Shown here piece after piece: positions 35,704 through 44,031 of a stretch of DNA of 64,000 bases. The DNA is from Pseudomonas abietaniphila (lineage in GTDB: Bacteria > Pseudomonadota > Gammaproteobacteria > Pseudomonadales > Pseudomonadaceae). A program made the translations under genes and the position numbers. The notes beneath the pieces were generated by a model that did not search any database, was not told the DNA's origin, and saw only the letters and a program-made list of their open reading frames with translations. The stretch is from assembly GCF_039697315.1 (NCBI RefSeq), contig NZ_CP155619.1, positions 2,852,001-2,916,000 on the forward strand, written 5' to 3'. The stretch's first letter is position 1; every line of letters begins with the position of its first letter.

Positions 35704-36585
35704 TCAATACGCGATACGAATATCCTGAAACCGCAGGTCCTGCTCGACCACGGGCACTTCGCCCTCGTTGAACAGCAGGTTGTGAATGCGTTGCGCCGAG
35801 CGTTGAAAATCCACGCCGCCCAGGCTTTTCAGGTCGTACTGATGGCTGTTGATCTCGGCGCGAACACGCCCTGGATGCGGCGACAGCAGCAGAATCCGGT
35901 TGCCCACCACCAGCGCTTCTTCGATGGAGTGCGTGACGAACAGCAGCGTGAAACGCACCTCTTCCCACAGCTCCAGCAACTCTTCCTGCATCTTGCGACG
36001 GGTCAGTGCATCGAGGGCCGCGAACGGCTCGTCCATCAGCAGGATTTTCGGTTGCATCGCCAGTGCGCGAGCAATGGCGACACGGGCTTTCATACCGCCC
36101 GACAACGTGTGCGGATAAGCGTTGGCGAAGGCACTCAAACCGACCTTTTCCAGGTAATGCCGCGCACGCTCTTCGGCTTCACGGCGCTTGAGCGTGCGTG
36201 AGGCCAGCAGCGGAAACATGACGTTCTCGATCACGGTTTTCCAGGGCGGAAGCTGGTCGAACTCCTGAAACACCACGATTCTGTCCGGACCCGGTTCCTT
36301 GACCTGCTGACCGGCCAGACGGATCTGCCCTTCGCTGGGCTGAATAAAACCGGCAACGGCCTTGAGCAGGGTCGACTTGCCGCACCCCGAAGGGCCGAGC
36401 AACACGAAACGATCGGCAGGATCGATTTCGAAACTGACTTGATGAGTGGCCCGCACTACGCGTTCCGGCGTGCGGTATTCAAGGCTTACGCCCTGGACTT
36501 GCAACAGCGCTTCAGCGGTAGGCTGATTGGCCTGTTGCGCATTCAAGCGATCGCTAGCCGTGTGGCTTTGCAGAACAGCGTTCAT
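35704..36585 (-). CDS. ABC transporter ATPase, TauB/SsuB-like
   Basis: ATPase of 293 residues with Walker A GPSGCGKSTLL, Q-loop VFQEFDQLPPW, signature LSGGMKAR, Walker B ILLMDEPFAALD and switch His in FVTHSIEEA. A 28-residue N-terminal extension (QSHTASDRLNAQQANQ) precedes the domain. Ribosome site AGGAG. It follows the dioxygenase gene after 47 bases, so it is probably in the same transcript. Confidence 0.88.
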   Translation of the reverse strand: MNAVLQSHTASDRLNAQQANQPTAEALLQVQGVSLEYRTPERVVRATHQVSFEIDPADRFVLLGPSGCGKSTLLKAVAGFIQPSEGQIRLAGQQVKEPGPDRIVVFQEFDQLPPWKTVIENVMFPLLASRTLKRREAEERARHYLEKVGLSAFANAYPHTLSGGMKARVAIARALAMQPKILLMDEPFAALDALTRRKMQEELLELWEEVRFTLLFVTHSIEEALVVGNRILLLSPHPGRVRAEINSHQYDLKSLGGVDFQRSAQRIHNLLFNEGEVPVVEQDLRFQDIRIAY

Positions 36586-36632
36586 GGAACGGGGCTCCTG
36601 AATAAGGGCTGCCGGAATCGAGGCGGCGTGAA

Positions 36633-37529
36633 TCAGAACGGCGCATCGCCCTGGATGGTGGTGCGATGCAGTCGGCGACGCAGGTGATCGGGCGTACCGC
36701 CGGCCAGGTGAATCAGCGAACGGTTGTCCCAGAACACCATGTCATTTTCCTGCCACTTGTGGCGGTAGACGCCTTCCGGACGAACGCTGTGGGCGTACAA
36801 CTCGTTGAGAATCTGCTGGCTCTCGTCCTCGGGCAGACCGACGATATGCGTGGTGAACCCTTCACTGACAAACAGCGCCTTGCGGCCGTTTTCCGGGTGT
36901 GTCCGCACGATCGGGTGACTGACGACGGCCACCTGCGCCAGCTGCTCGGCGCTGAGCGTCGGACGCCAGTTTTCGGCGTTACGGCCATCGCGATAGCGGG
37001 AGGTGTAGCTGTGCACCGCGCTACGGCCTTCGACGGCTTTGCGCAGATGCTCAGGCAAGGTGTCCCACGCCAGGTGCATATCAGCGAACAGCGTATCGCC
37101 GCCTTCGCTTGGCAGCTCCTGGGCATAGAGCATCGAACCGAGACTCGGCAGCTCTTTGTAGGACAGGTCCGAGTGCCAGTACTTGCCTGCATCACCCAAA
37201 CCCACCGGCTGACCGTTCTCGACGATGTTGGAGACGATCAGGATTTCCGGGTGATTGGCGAGCAGGAACTGCTTGAGGACGTGAATCTGCAGCACGCCGA
37301 AACGGCGACTGAAGTCGATCTGCTGTTGCGGGGTGATCTGCTGATCGCGGAACACCACGACGTGGTAATCCAGGTGCGCGCGGTGCACGCGGGCAAAGTC
37401 TGCGTCATTCAGCGGGCGGGACAGGTCCAGCCCGACGATTTCCGCGCCCACCTTTTCGGCGAATGGACGCACATCGAACTGTTGATCCGGCGCTTGCGCG
37501 GACAAGGAAGCTTGGGAGGCTGCTGGCAT
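36633..37529 (-). CDS. TauD/TfdA-family 2-oxoglutarate dioxygenase
   Basis: Non-heme Fe(II)/2-oxoglutarate oxygenase of 298 residues that would release sulfite or sulfate from an organosulfur substrate. The iron ligands are visible: His and Asp in YWHSDLSY and the distal His in NRSLIHLAGG; the 2-oxoglutarate Arg is near HLRRRLHRTTI. FVSEGFTTHIVGLP is typical of the TauD and AtsK groups. Taurine and alkyl sulfate cannot be told apart from sequence alone. First gene of the operon; the AT-rich region 37530-37640 likely holds its promoter. Confidence 0.87.
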   Translation of the reverse strand: MPAASQASLSAQAPDQQFDVRPFAEKVGAEIVGLDLSRPLNDADFARVHRAHLDYHVVVFRDQQITPQQQIDFSRRFGVLQIHVLKQFLLANHPEILIVSNIVENGQPVGLGDAGKYWHSDLSYKELPSLGSMLYAQELPSEGGDTLFADMHLAWDTLPEHLRKAVEGRSAVHSYTSRYRDGRNAENWRPTLSAEQLAQVAVVSHPIVRTHPENGRKALFVSEGFTTHIVGLPEDESQQILNELYAHSVRPEGVYRHKWQENDMVFWDNRSLIHLAGGTPDHLRRRLHRTTIQGDAPF

Positions 37530-37798
37530 GAGAACTCCGACTCCGGAAAAGGCATAGGGCTTAGGTGTCGGAACTTTATAGCTATAAGAAGAGAAATTTA
37601 AATATCGTTAGAGCATATGGATAGCGCTGAAAGAACTAGGACCGGCTCAGTGCCATTATCCGTAACCGGACCGATACCAAATTCTTATCATTTGGCGAAA
37701 ACCCGAAGCGCATGATCGCTGTCTATTCCGCATCTCGCAGCAAGGCACTGCTTGCGAACGAATCGATGTCAGGGATGAGAAGAAAGAGAGGATTGACC

Positions 37799-37951
37799 AT
37801 GCCAGTACGCGAAAATGATAACGATCATTCGCACGACAAAGCGCATGAGGACAACGTGAAACTGCTTATCGCCCTGCACCGCGCCCTGGGCACCCACGCA
37901 AAAACGCCGACGCAGGTACAAGCCGTCGCCGTGAGAAACGTGGGTCGGTGA
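37799..37951 (+). CDS. Hypothetical 50-residue protein
   Basis: Small hydrophilic protein, MPVRENDNDHSHDKAHEDNV then a short helix KLLIALHRALGTH and a basic end. The start at 37799 has GAGAGGATT at good spacing, so translation is plausible. The His/Asp-rich N-terminus could bind metal (inference). The codons after the start contain a palindrome, AATGAT-AACG-ATCATT, resembling an iron-regulator site. Family not recognised. Confidence 0.45.
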   Translation: MPVRENDNDHSHDKAHEDNVKLLIALHRALGTHAKTPTQVQAVAVRNVGR

Positions 37952-37969
37952 TCCCGGACTCTGCAATAA

Positions 37970-38060
37970 CTGTGGGAGCGAATTTATTCGCGAGAGGTTT
38001 TTCAGGCAGGGACATTTCGATGGCCCTGCCCACTTTTCGCGATTGAATTCGCTCCTACAG
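37970..38060. repeat. REPIN downstream of the orphan metQ
   Basis: Left arm CTGTGGGAGCGAATTTATTC-GCGA, right arm TCGCGATTGAATTCGCTCC-TACAG, inner pair GGCAGGG / CCCTGCC. Lies between the small gene and the metQ stop codon. Confidence 0.87.
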
Positions 38061-38097
38061 GTTACTCGTCAATCCTGGATCACATCGATCCCTTCAA

Positions 38098-38886
38098 TCA
38101 GAATGCTGGCAATACCGCGCCGTCATACTTCTTGTTGATGAAGTCTTTGACCTGCTGGCTGGTCAGCGCCTTCGACAGCTTCTCGATCGCGTCGGTGTGG
38201 GCGTTGTCGGTACGGGTCACCAGGAAGTTCACGTAAGGCGAATCAGCACCCTCGATGATCAGCGCGTCCTTTTTCGGGCTCAGCTTGGCTTCCAGCGCGT
38301 AGTTGGTGTTGATCAGATCCAGGTCAACCTGATCCAGCGCACGTGGCAGCAAAGCCGATTCCAGCTCGCGGAACTTCAGTTTTTTCGGGTTGGTGGCGAT
38401 GTCTTTCGGCGTCGACAGCGCGTTGGTCGGGTCCTTCAGGGTGATCAGACCGTTCTTCTGCAGCAGCAGCAGAGCACGACCGGCGTTGCTGCCTTCGTTA
38501 GGGATCGCAACGGTTGCGCCTTCCGGCAACTGGTCGATGGACTTCCACTTCTTCGAGTAGCCGCCGAACGGTTCAACGTGTACGCCAACGCCAGTCACCA
38601 GGGTTGCGCCCTTGCCTTTGTTGAAGCCGTCCAGATAAGGCTTGGTCTGAAAGTAGTTGGCGTCCAGACGTTTCTCGTTCAGCTGCACGTTCGGCTGAAC
38701 GTAGTCAGTGAAAACCTTGATCTCCAGATCCACACCTTCTTTGGCCAGCTCAGGCTTGATCAGCTCGAGGATTTCGGCGTGTGGAACGGCAGTCGCGCCG
38801 ACTACCAGTTTCTCGGCCGCTTGGGCAGCGCTGATACCGAGGGAGAGAGCAGCCGCCAGTGCGGTGAACAAAAACGTCTTTTTCAT
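38098..38886 (-). CDS. metQ: MetQ/NlpA-family substrate-binding protein (orphan)
   Basis: Protein of 262 residues with a Sec signal ending GISAAQAAEK and the MetQ pattern: VGATAVPHAEILELIKPELA, VFTDYVQPNVQLNEKRLDAN, GGYSKKWKSIDQLPEGATVA and ADSPYVNFLVTR. It resembles methionine-binding MetQ more closely than the paralogue at 20986. No metN or metI adjoins it, so it may use the MetNI at 21.8-23.5 kb or another pair. Ribosome site TAAGGACA. No terminator; a REPIN lies 38 bases after the stop. Confidence 0.88.
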   Translation of the reverse strand: MKKTFLFTALAAALSLGISAAQAAEKLVVGATAVPHAEILELIKPELAKEGVDLEIKVFTDYVQPNVQLNEKRLDANYFQTKPYLDGFNKGKGATLVTGVGVHVEPFGGYSKKWKSIDQLPEGATVAIPNEGSNAGRALLLLQKNGLITLKDPTNALSTPKDIATNPKKLKFRELESALLPRALDQVDLDLINTNYALEAKLSPKKDALIIEGADSPYVNFLVTRTDNAHTDAIEKLSKALTSQQVKDFINKKYDGAVLPAF

Positions 38887-39135
38887 GCGATGTCCTTAGG
38901 AAAAATCTGGTCGCCTTGTGGGCAACTCTGTCTCGATAGTGCCGCGGGTACGACCCTGGGCAGGGTAGCGGCTGGAGCGGACATTACCGAGATTTTTTAT
39001 TCCGAGACAATACTTTTTCGTCGGATGTTTATGCTTTTTAGTTCTCAGGAAGCATTTTGCCAGCAGCCAGGGCCCGCCGATGTGTCTAAATCGCGGTTTC
39101 CACCCCGGATACACGGCCTGCGGGCGCATCAATAC

Positions 39136-39975
39136 TCAGCGTTTTCCTGGCAAGTTCAGGTGTTCGGGAAGGATTTCCGCCCCGCTGCTCACCAACAAGG
39201 CAAAGTGAATAACGTTCTCCAGCTCTCGCGTGTTGCCGGGCCAGTAGTGCGCTTCGAGCACCTGTTGCGCAGCCTCGCTGATCAGAGGCATCGCGAAGTC
39301 CAGACGCTGGCTGTAGATCCCGAGAAAATACTCCGCCAACGGCAAGATGTTGCCCGGCTGCTCACGCAGTGACGGCAAGTCCAGTCGCCCCTCGCTGAGA
39401 TAGCGATACAGGCGCTCGTTGAACTTCCCGGCGGCCACGGCCAGGCTGAGGTCGATACTGGTCGCCGCCACAAGCCTCACGTCCACGGGACTGGGCTGCT
39501 GCGCGCCCACCCGCGTGACCTCATGGTTTTCCAGCGCAGACAGCAATTTGATCTGGATCGACAGCGGAAGGTCGGCGATTTCATCCAGATACAACGTCCC
39601 GCCCGTGGCCGAACCGAACCAGCCTGCCCGACTGCTGACCGACCCAGTGTGAGCGCCCGCGGCATAACCAAAGAGCTCGGCATCGGCGTAGGTCGGACTG
39701 ATTGCCCCGCAGTTGACGGATACGAACAAGCCGGATCGGTCGCTGCCTCGGTGGATGTGCCGCGCCAACAATTCCTTCCCCGTTCCCGGTTCGCCCCGAA
39801 TCAACACCGGCAAATCCAGTGGCGCCAGCTGCTCCATTTCCTCGCGCAATCGGCGGGAGCGAGGATCGATGAACACCAAAGCCTTGGCGCGGATGCTCAA
39901 AGGGCTTTTTTCAGCGTCGGGGAAGGTCAGCAGCGACTGAGTCGGTGTTTGATTCAAAGGGGTGGAATGGCTCAT
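39136..39975 (-). CDS. Sigma-54 activator AAA+ domain protein lacking a DNA-binding domain
   Basis: Protein of 279 residues consisting almost only of an AAA+ sigma-54 interaction domain: Walker A GEPGTGKE (61-68), Walker B GGTLYLDE (125-132) and the WPGNTRELENVIHFAL segment. The sigma-54 contact loop, normally GAFTGA, reads GAHTGS (107-112). There is no receiver or sensor domain and the protein ends at HLNLPGKR, before the Fis-type helix-turn-helix that enhancer-binding proteins normally carry. No helix-turn-helix remnant appears downstream in any minus frame. The nearest relatives by context are SfnR-type regulators of sulfur genes (inference). Good ribosome site GGGAG. Confidence 0.8.
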   Translation of the reverse strand: MSHSTPLNQTPTQSLLTFPDAEKSPLSIRAKALVFIDPRSRRLREEMEQLAPLDLPVLIRGEPGTGKELLARHIHRGSDRSGLFVSVNCGAISPTYADAELFGYAAGAHTGSVSSRAGWFGSATGGTLYLDEIADLPLSIQIKLLSALENHEVTRVGAQQPSPVDVRLVAATSIDLSLAVAAGKFNERLYRYLSEGRLDLPSLREQPGNILPLAEYFLGIYSQRLDFAMPLISEAAQQVLEAHYWPGNTRELENVIHFALLVSSGAEILPEHLNLPGKR

Positions 39976-40014
39976 GGCAGTCTCCCGCCCAAGGCTTCCA
40001 TCGACCTGAGCGTT

Positions 40015-40058
40015 AAAAAAAAGGCCGCAGCGCCTGTGCGTTCGCTGCGGCCAAAAAA
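40015..40058 (-). terminator. Terminator of the alpha/beta hydrolase gene
   Basis: GGCCGCAGCG and CGCTGCGGCC form a perfect 10-bp stem with a 10-base loop; on the minus strand it is followed by eight or more T's. It lies 20 bases after the hydrolase stop codon. Confidence 0.92.
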
Positions 40059-40076
40059 GCGGTGATTAACAGGTAT

Positions 40077-40658
40077 TCAGGCACGACGCCGTGCCGATTG
40101 CTCGATACGACCTTGCAAGCGGTACAGGTAAGCAAAACCCTGTTCCCAGCGTTGGTGACCGGACTTGACGTTGATGTGTCCGGCACCGCTGAGGATGCCG
40201 ATTTCAGCGCCCCAGTTGCGGGCCATCTCCATCGCACGCAAGGCGCTGACAGCGGAGTCGTTATCGGAGCTGACCACTTGGCTCGGGAACGGCAGCAAGT
40301 GCTCGGGAATCGGCGCAAAGTTGCGAATGGCAGGCGGGCAGTTCGGACGCTCGACATCGGCAGGCGCCACCAGCAACGCGCCGCGCACCTGACGCAGGGT
40401 TTCCAACGGGGCCAACTGAGCCCAATGCGCGACGGTCACGCACCCCAGACTGTGGGCGATCAAAATCACCGGAGAGCTGTCGGCAGCGATCACGCGCTGC
40501 AGCTCCCCTACCCAGTCTTCGCGGCGCGGTTTAAGCCAGTCGGCCTGTTCCACGCGCACGCTGTTCGGCAGGCTGTTCTGCCAGTGAGTTTGCCAATGGT
40601 CGTCGGCAGATCCTTGCCAGCCTGGCACGATCAGGTAACGGATCGATTCGTTATGCAT
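40077..40658 (-). CDS. RBBP9/YdeN-family alpha/beta hydrolase
   Basis: Serine hydrolase of 193 residues. YLIVPGWQGSADDHWQTHWQ is the family opening; the nucleophile is in AHSLGC, the acid in SSDNDSAV and the His in GAGHIN. This compact fold (DUF452/RBBP9) includes bacterial YdeN; natural substrates are unknown. The start at 40658 has AGGAGG eight bases upstream; the ATG six codons earlier has no ribosome site. Single gene with its own terminator. Confidence 0.86.
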   Translation of the reverse strand: MHNESIRYLIVPGWQGSADDHWQTHWQNSLPNSVRVEQADWLKPRREDWVGELQRVIAADSSPVILIAHSLGCVTVAHWAQLAPLETLRQVRGALLVAPADVERPNCPPAIRNFAPIPEHLLPFPSQVVSSDNDSAVSALRAMEMARNWGAEIGILSGAGHINVKSGHQRWEQGFAYLYRLQGRIEQSARRRA

Positions 40659-40792
40659 GGCCTTCGCCTCCTGCATTTTTTGCGTTCATGGCGGCGAGTA
40701 TAGGGACGGGACATATATTCGAAAAAGAATAAGAAGATATTTATTAATAACCGAAAATCATATATCGCAATCTCAGGCGATAGCGCTGCAAA

Positions 40793-40832
40793 AAAAGAGG
40801 GCCACCCCCTGCCTTAAGGAGTAGCCCTGAGA
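40793..40832 (-). terminator. Probable terminator downstream of the desaturase gene
   Basis: On the minus strand, AGGGCTACTCC pairs with GGGGGTGGCCCT (one G-U pair, one bulge) and a run of seven T's follows. The remaining gap 40659-40998 also holds a REPIN at 40935 and nothing else I can support. Confidence 0.65.
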
Positions 40833-40934
40833 AATCACGCTGTCTGCCCCCAGCTCGCCGGGGATGAGCAGAGAATACGAGAGGGTTGTTACAGAAATTT
40901 TTATCGAAGAAAAATCTTGAAAGCTGCCTCGGCC

Positions 40935-41030
40935 TCTGTGGGAACGAGCTTGCTCGTGAAGAGGCCCTCATGGCCGAAACATATCCAGCGCCTGAACGTC
41001 AGCTTTCGCGAGCAAGCTCGCTCCCACAGG
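40935..41030. repeat. REPIN overlapping the 3' end of the desaturase gene
   Basis: Left arm CTGTGGGAACGAGCTTGCTC, right arm GCGAGCAAGCTCGCTCCCAC-AG. The right arm covers the last ten or so codons of the desaturase. Confidence 0.88.
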
Positions 41031-42081
41031 ATGCATCCGCTTCCACGCCCCTTGGGGTAAAACGGTTCGCCCGACCGAATGTCCCAAAGTCATTGAAGCG
41101 CACCCCCATCTCGGCCATCACCTTGTGCGCCACGGGCGCAGTCATCTGGCGGATGTAGAACGGCTCCTTCACCACAAAATGATGAATGCCGTGGGTGCTG
41201 CCGAAGTTGAAGCAGAACGCCTGAAGCGGCCACATCCACCAAGGGTTGAGCACCTGGGTCTGCTGCATGACGTTGCCGGACTCGACATCGCCGTAGTAAT
41301 GCATGTTGGAACTGACGAAATGCAGACAGAAGGTTCTCAGCACGTTGGGCCCGACGATCACGACCACCGCGATGTCGATCACCTGCATCACCGCAAGGGT
41401 GTTCGCCGACCAATCGACGGACGTCCCCATCAGGCCGGCAATCCCATTGGCGGCGTGAAACCCGAGAAACACATACCACGCGCCCCAGTTGAGCAACGCC
41501 AGCGGCGCATACACCCGCAACGTGCGTTTCAGAATACTGAACCTATGCGCCCAGGTTTTGGCCCGCAGCATACGAATGAGCGACGACATCACGTTGTCGC
41601 CCACCATCAGCAGCCGCGCGATGCCCCATGGCTCGCCGTTGGTGATGGCACGCTCCTCCATGTCCGCCTCAGTGCCAGACACTTTGTGGTGGTTGAGGTG
41701 CAGATGCCGACGAATCCAGGGATTGATGGTGCTCGGCCGCGCCATCCACACCAGCGCCAGCATCAGGTTGTGCGGCACACGCTGTTTGCGGAAATACATG
41801 CTGTGGATCAGGTCGTGCTCCAGTTCGTGGGTGAGCGACGCGAAGAACGCGTTGAGCAGAAGACACGCCCACCAGGCCATGTATCCGCCAAGATAGAGCG
41901 CTGCGCTGCCGATCATTCCCGCCAGTGCAAAGACCAGAATGCCGACCCCGATGGCGTCTTGATGCGCAAGGATTGGGTAGCGCTCGCGCAGCGTGTTGCC
42001 TTGCGCCATCACCACCGCGCGAATATGCGCTGATCGCTGCTGCGCATTCAGTCCGGCAGCGCTTGCAGAAGTGTTGTGCAT
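40999..42081 (-). CDS. Membrane fatty acid desaturase
   Basis: Di-iron membrane desaturase or hydroxylase of about 360 residues. The three histidine boxes are HELEHD, HLHLNHH and HGIHH, with an extra HFVSSNMHYYGD; four hydrophobic spans surround them. The substrate class is uncertain. The start at 42081 has GGAG upstream; a 13-codon extension is possible. The C-terminus DASCGSELARES is encoded by the REPIN at 40935-41030, so the natural end has probably been replaced by repeat sequence. It diverges from an AraC regulator at 42208. Confidence 0.84.
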   Translation of the reverse strand: MHNTSASAAGLNAQQRSAHIRAVVMAQGNTLRERYPILAHQDAIGVGILVFALAGMIGSAALYLGGYMAWWACLLLNAFFASLTHELEHDLIHSMYFRKQRVPHNLMLALVWMARPSTINPWIRRHLHLNHHKVSGTEADMEERAITNGEPWGIARLLMVGDNVMSSLIRMLRAKTWAHRFSILKRTLRVYAPLALLNWGAWYVFLGFHAANGIAGLMGTSVDWSANTLAVMQVIDIAVVVIVGPNVLRTFCLHFVSSNMHYYGDVESGNVMQQTQVLNPWWMWPLQAFCFNFGSTHGIHHFVVKEPFYIRQMTAPVAHKVMAEMGVRFNDFGTFGRANRFTPRGVEADASCGSELARES

Positions 42082-42104
42082 GCTTCCATTCTCCGGTTTT
42101 ATTA

Positions 42105-42128
42105 TTGAAATATGTTTCAACGTGAAAC
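42105..42128. promoter_or_regulatory. Overlapping palindromes between the desaturase and AraC-type regulator genes
   Basis: TTGAAA-TATG-TTTCAA (42105-42120) overlaps GTTTCA-ACG-TGAAAC (42114-42128). The 126-base divergent gap is a natural place for an operator; the regulator is probably the adjacent AraC protein or a TetR protein elsewhere. Confidence 0.45.
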
Positions 42129-42207
42129 CACTGCTTCACTGTGCCGTACGCGGCGTGAAGCCGCCCGGCCGTGAACGCCAACCTGTTGACCGGAAGCGCC
42201 AATCTGT

Positions 42208-43215
42208 ATGCCTGAGCCGAGTATTCTCGCCAGCTGGACCCGCGCCCTGCGCAAGCAACTCGACGCCCTTGGCCTCGACAGTCTCGCGCTGAGTCAGGCT
42301 GCGGGCCTTGATCCGCAATTGATGGACGATCCCAATGCGCGCTACCCGGTCACCGTCACCACGCGATTGTGGCAACTGGCGGTGCAGGCCAGTGGCGACC
42401 CCGCGCTGGGGTTGCGGGTGTCGCGCTTCGTCAGTCCGACGACCTTTCACGCACTCGGCTACGCGCTGGTGGCCAGCGGCTCGCTTCGAGAAGTGTTCGA
42501 GCGCATCGTGCGTTATCACCCGGTGGTGAGCGACGCGCTGGACCTGAGCTTTGAACGGGTGGGCGACCGTTATGAGTTTCGCTTTCGCGTACCGGAAGGC
42601 GGACCGATGCCGGCGAATGAGGCCATGGACGCCTTCGCGGCCATCTATGTGCGCACCTGTCGAAACCGGTTGGGGCGTCATTACGCACCGCTCGCCGTGC
42701 ATCTGGTGCGGCCACAACCGGCAGACCCGAAACCCTGGCATGACGTCTTTCGCTCGCCGCTGTTTTTCGGCGCACCGGAAAACCTGCTGGAGTTCGCCTG
42801 CGCCGATTTCGACAGCCATCTGGACGACGCCAACCCTGAACTCGCTGAGCACAACGAAGCCGTGCTCGACCGCGCCCTCGAGAAGCTCAGCCCTCTGACC
42901 TGGGAGCGCAAGGTGCGCGGCGCCATCGAGACGCAACTTCCGGAAGGCGAGCCTTCGGCGGAACGTATTGCCCAGCACCTTCATCTGAGCCTGCGCAGCT
43001 TGCAGCGACATCTTGCGGACGAGGGCTGCAGCTACGACCTGCTGCTCAATCAGTGCCGACAGAATCTGGCGCTGCAGCACATGCGCGACCCTGGCAGTTC
43101 GCTGGGCGAGATCGCCTATCTGCTGGGGTTTGCCGACACCAGCAGCTTCAGCCGGGCGTTCAAGCGCTGGACCGGCATGACGCCCAGTCAGTACCGCGAC
43201 AGCGTGATTCGCTGA
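42208..43215 (+). CDS. AraC-family transcriptional regulator
   Basis: Protein of 335 residues. The N-terminal two thirds is the Arabinose_bd-type sensor domain found in OruR-like regulators (LGLRVSRFVSPTTFHALGYA, LTFERVGDRYEFRF-like strand). The C-terminal AraC domain has two helix-turn-helices, AERIAQHLHLSLRSLQRHL and EIAYLLGFADTSSFSRAFKR, and ends TGMTPSQYRDSV. Divergent from the desaturase gene and likely its regulator (inference). Stop codon abuts that of the Crp/Fnr gene with no gap. Confidence 0.88.
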   Translation: MPEPSILASWTRALRKQLDALGLDSLALSQAAGLDPQLMDDPNARYPVTVTTRLWQLAVQASGDPALGLRVSRFVSPTTFHALGYALVASGSLREVFERIVRYHPVVSDALDLSFERVGDRYEFRFRVPEGGPMPANEAMDAFAAIYVRTCRNRLGRHYAPLAVHLVRPQPADPKPWHDVFRSPLFFGAPENLLEFACADFDSHLDDANPELAEHNEAVLDRALEKLSPLTWERKVRGAIETQLPEGEPSAERIAQHLHLSLRSLQRHLADEGCSYDLLLNQCRQNLALQHMRDPGSSLGEIAYLLGFADTSSFSRAFKRWTGMTPSQYRDSVIR

Positions 43216-43926
43216 TCACGCGAGCAAGGGTGTCAGACGGTGCAACGCCGCCTTGCGCAACCGGTCGGTATCGAGAATGCAGATGGAGTCGTGATCACGG
43301 CGCAGAAGACCGCGCTCGGCGAACTGTGCAATCACCCGGTCGACCACTTCAGGCGCCAGCCCCAACCGCCGCCTGGACAGCACGTCGTGAATCGAGACCA
43401 CGCGCACGGATCGGTTCATGTCGCCGTAACCTTCGGTGAGCATCAGCAGACGGAATGCGACGCGCTCGTCGGTCGGCATCAGCGTCACCTCATCGGGATA
43501 CGGCACCGTCAGCCCCAATTTGCGCCCCAGCAACTGGCTGAACCCGCGCCAGTGATGCGGATGGGCCTGCAGCAACGCCTCAAGCGGAGCCTGAGGGATG
43601 TGCAGCAGGATGATCTGGTCTTCGGCGTAGGCATCGTGTTGACGGGGCAGATCGTCGAACAGCGACACCTCGCCGAACCAGTAAGGCCGCAGCAGCGTTG
43701 GCTGAGGCCGCAATTGTTGCTGGCTCTTGAGGTCGTTGAAGCGAATCGAACCGTCGAGTAACGCGTAAAGACCGCAGGCCGGGCCGCCGGATTCGAAGAC
43801 CCGTTTGCCGGGGGTCACGCGCCGCTGCCGCATGACGGTCAGCAGGCTATCCTGCAAGGAGCCGGGCAACCCGCTGAACCATTTGTCGTTGTCTAACCAT
43901 GAGCGCCATTGGGTTCCATTCGTCAT
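43216..43926 (-). CDS. Crp/Fnr-family transcriptional regulator
   Basis: Protein of 236 residues: an N-terminal cyclic-nucleotide-binding-like beta roll (about 15-130, with GLYALLDGSIRFND) and a C-terminal winged helix-turn-helix with HDVLSRRRLGLAPEVVDRVI. The PRXXXT-type cAMP pocket is not evident, and no Cys cluster for an iron-sulfur centre is seen, so the signal is unknown. Strong AAAGGAG ribosome site. Divergent from the Mpo1-like gene. Confidence 0.86.
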   Translation of the reverse strand: MTNGTQWRSWLDNDKWFSGLPGSLQDSLLTVMRQRRVTPGKRVFESGGPACGLYALLDGSIRFNDLKSQQQLRPQPTLLRPYWFGEVSLFDDLPRQHDAYAEDQIILLHIPQAPLEALLQAHPHHWRGFSQLLGRKLGLTVPYPDEVTLMPTDERVAFRLLMLTEGYGDMNRSVRVVSIHDVLSRRRLGLAPEVVDRVIAQFAERGLLRRDHDSICILDTDRLRKAALHRLTPLLA

Positions 43927-44031
43927 GTGAATCTCCTTTTTCTCGCTGGCGTTTTATTGCAGGCTGAGCCTTCAGGTGGCCCGGCCGGAAAAAATCAGCG
44001 GCATGATCCACGCATCAAGGGAGGGATAACA

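Noticed and set aside
40659..40998. Possible small gene after the hydrolase
   Set aside because: Frames here overlap a terminator and a REPIN and lack ribosome sites.
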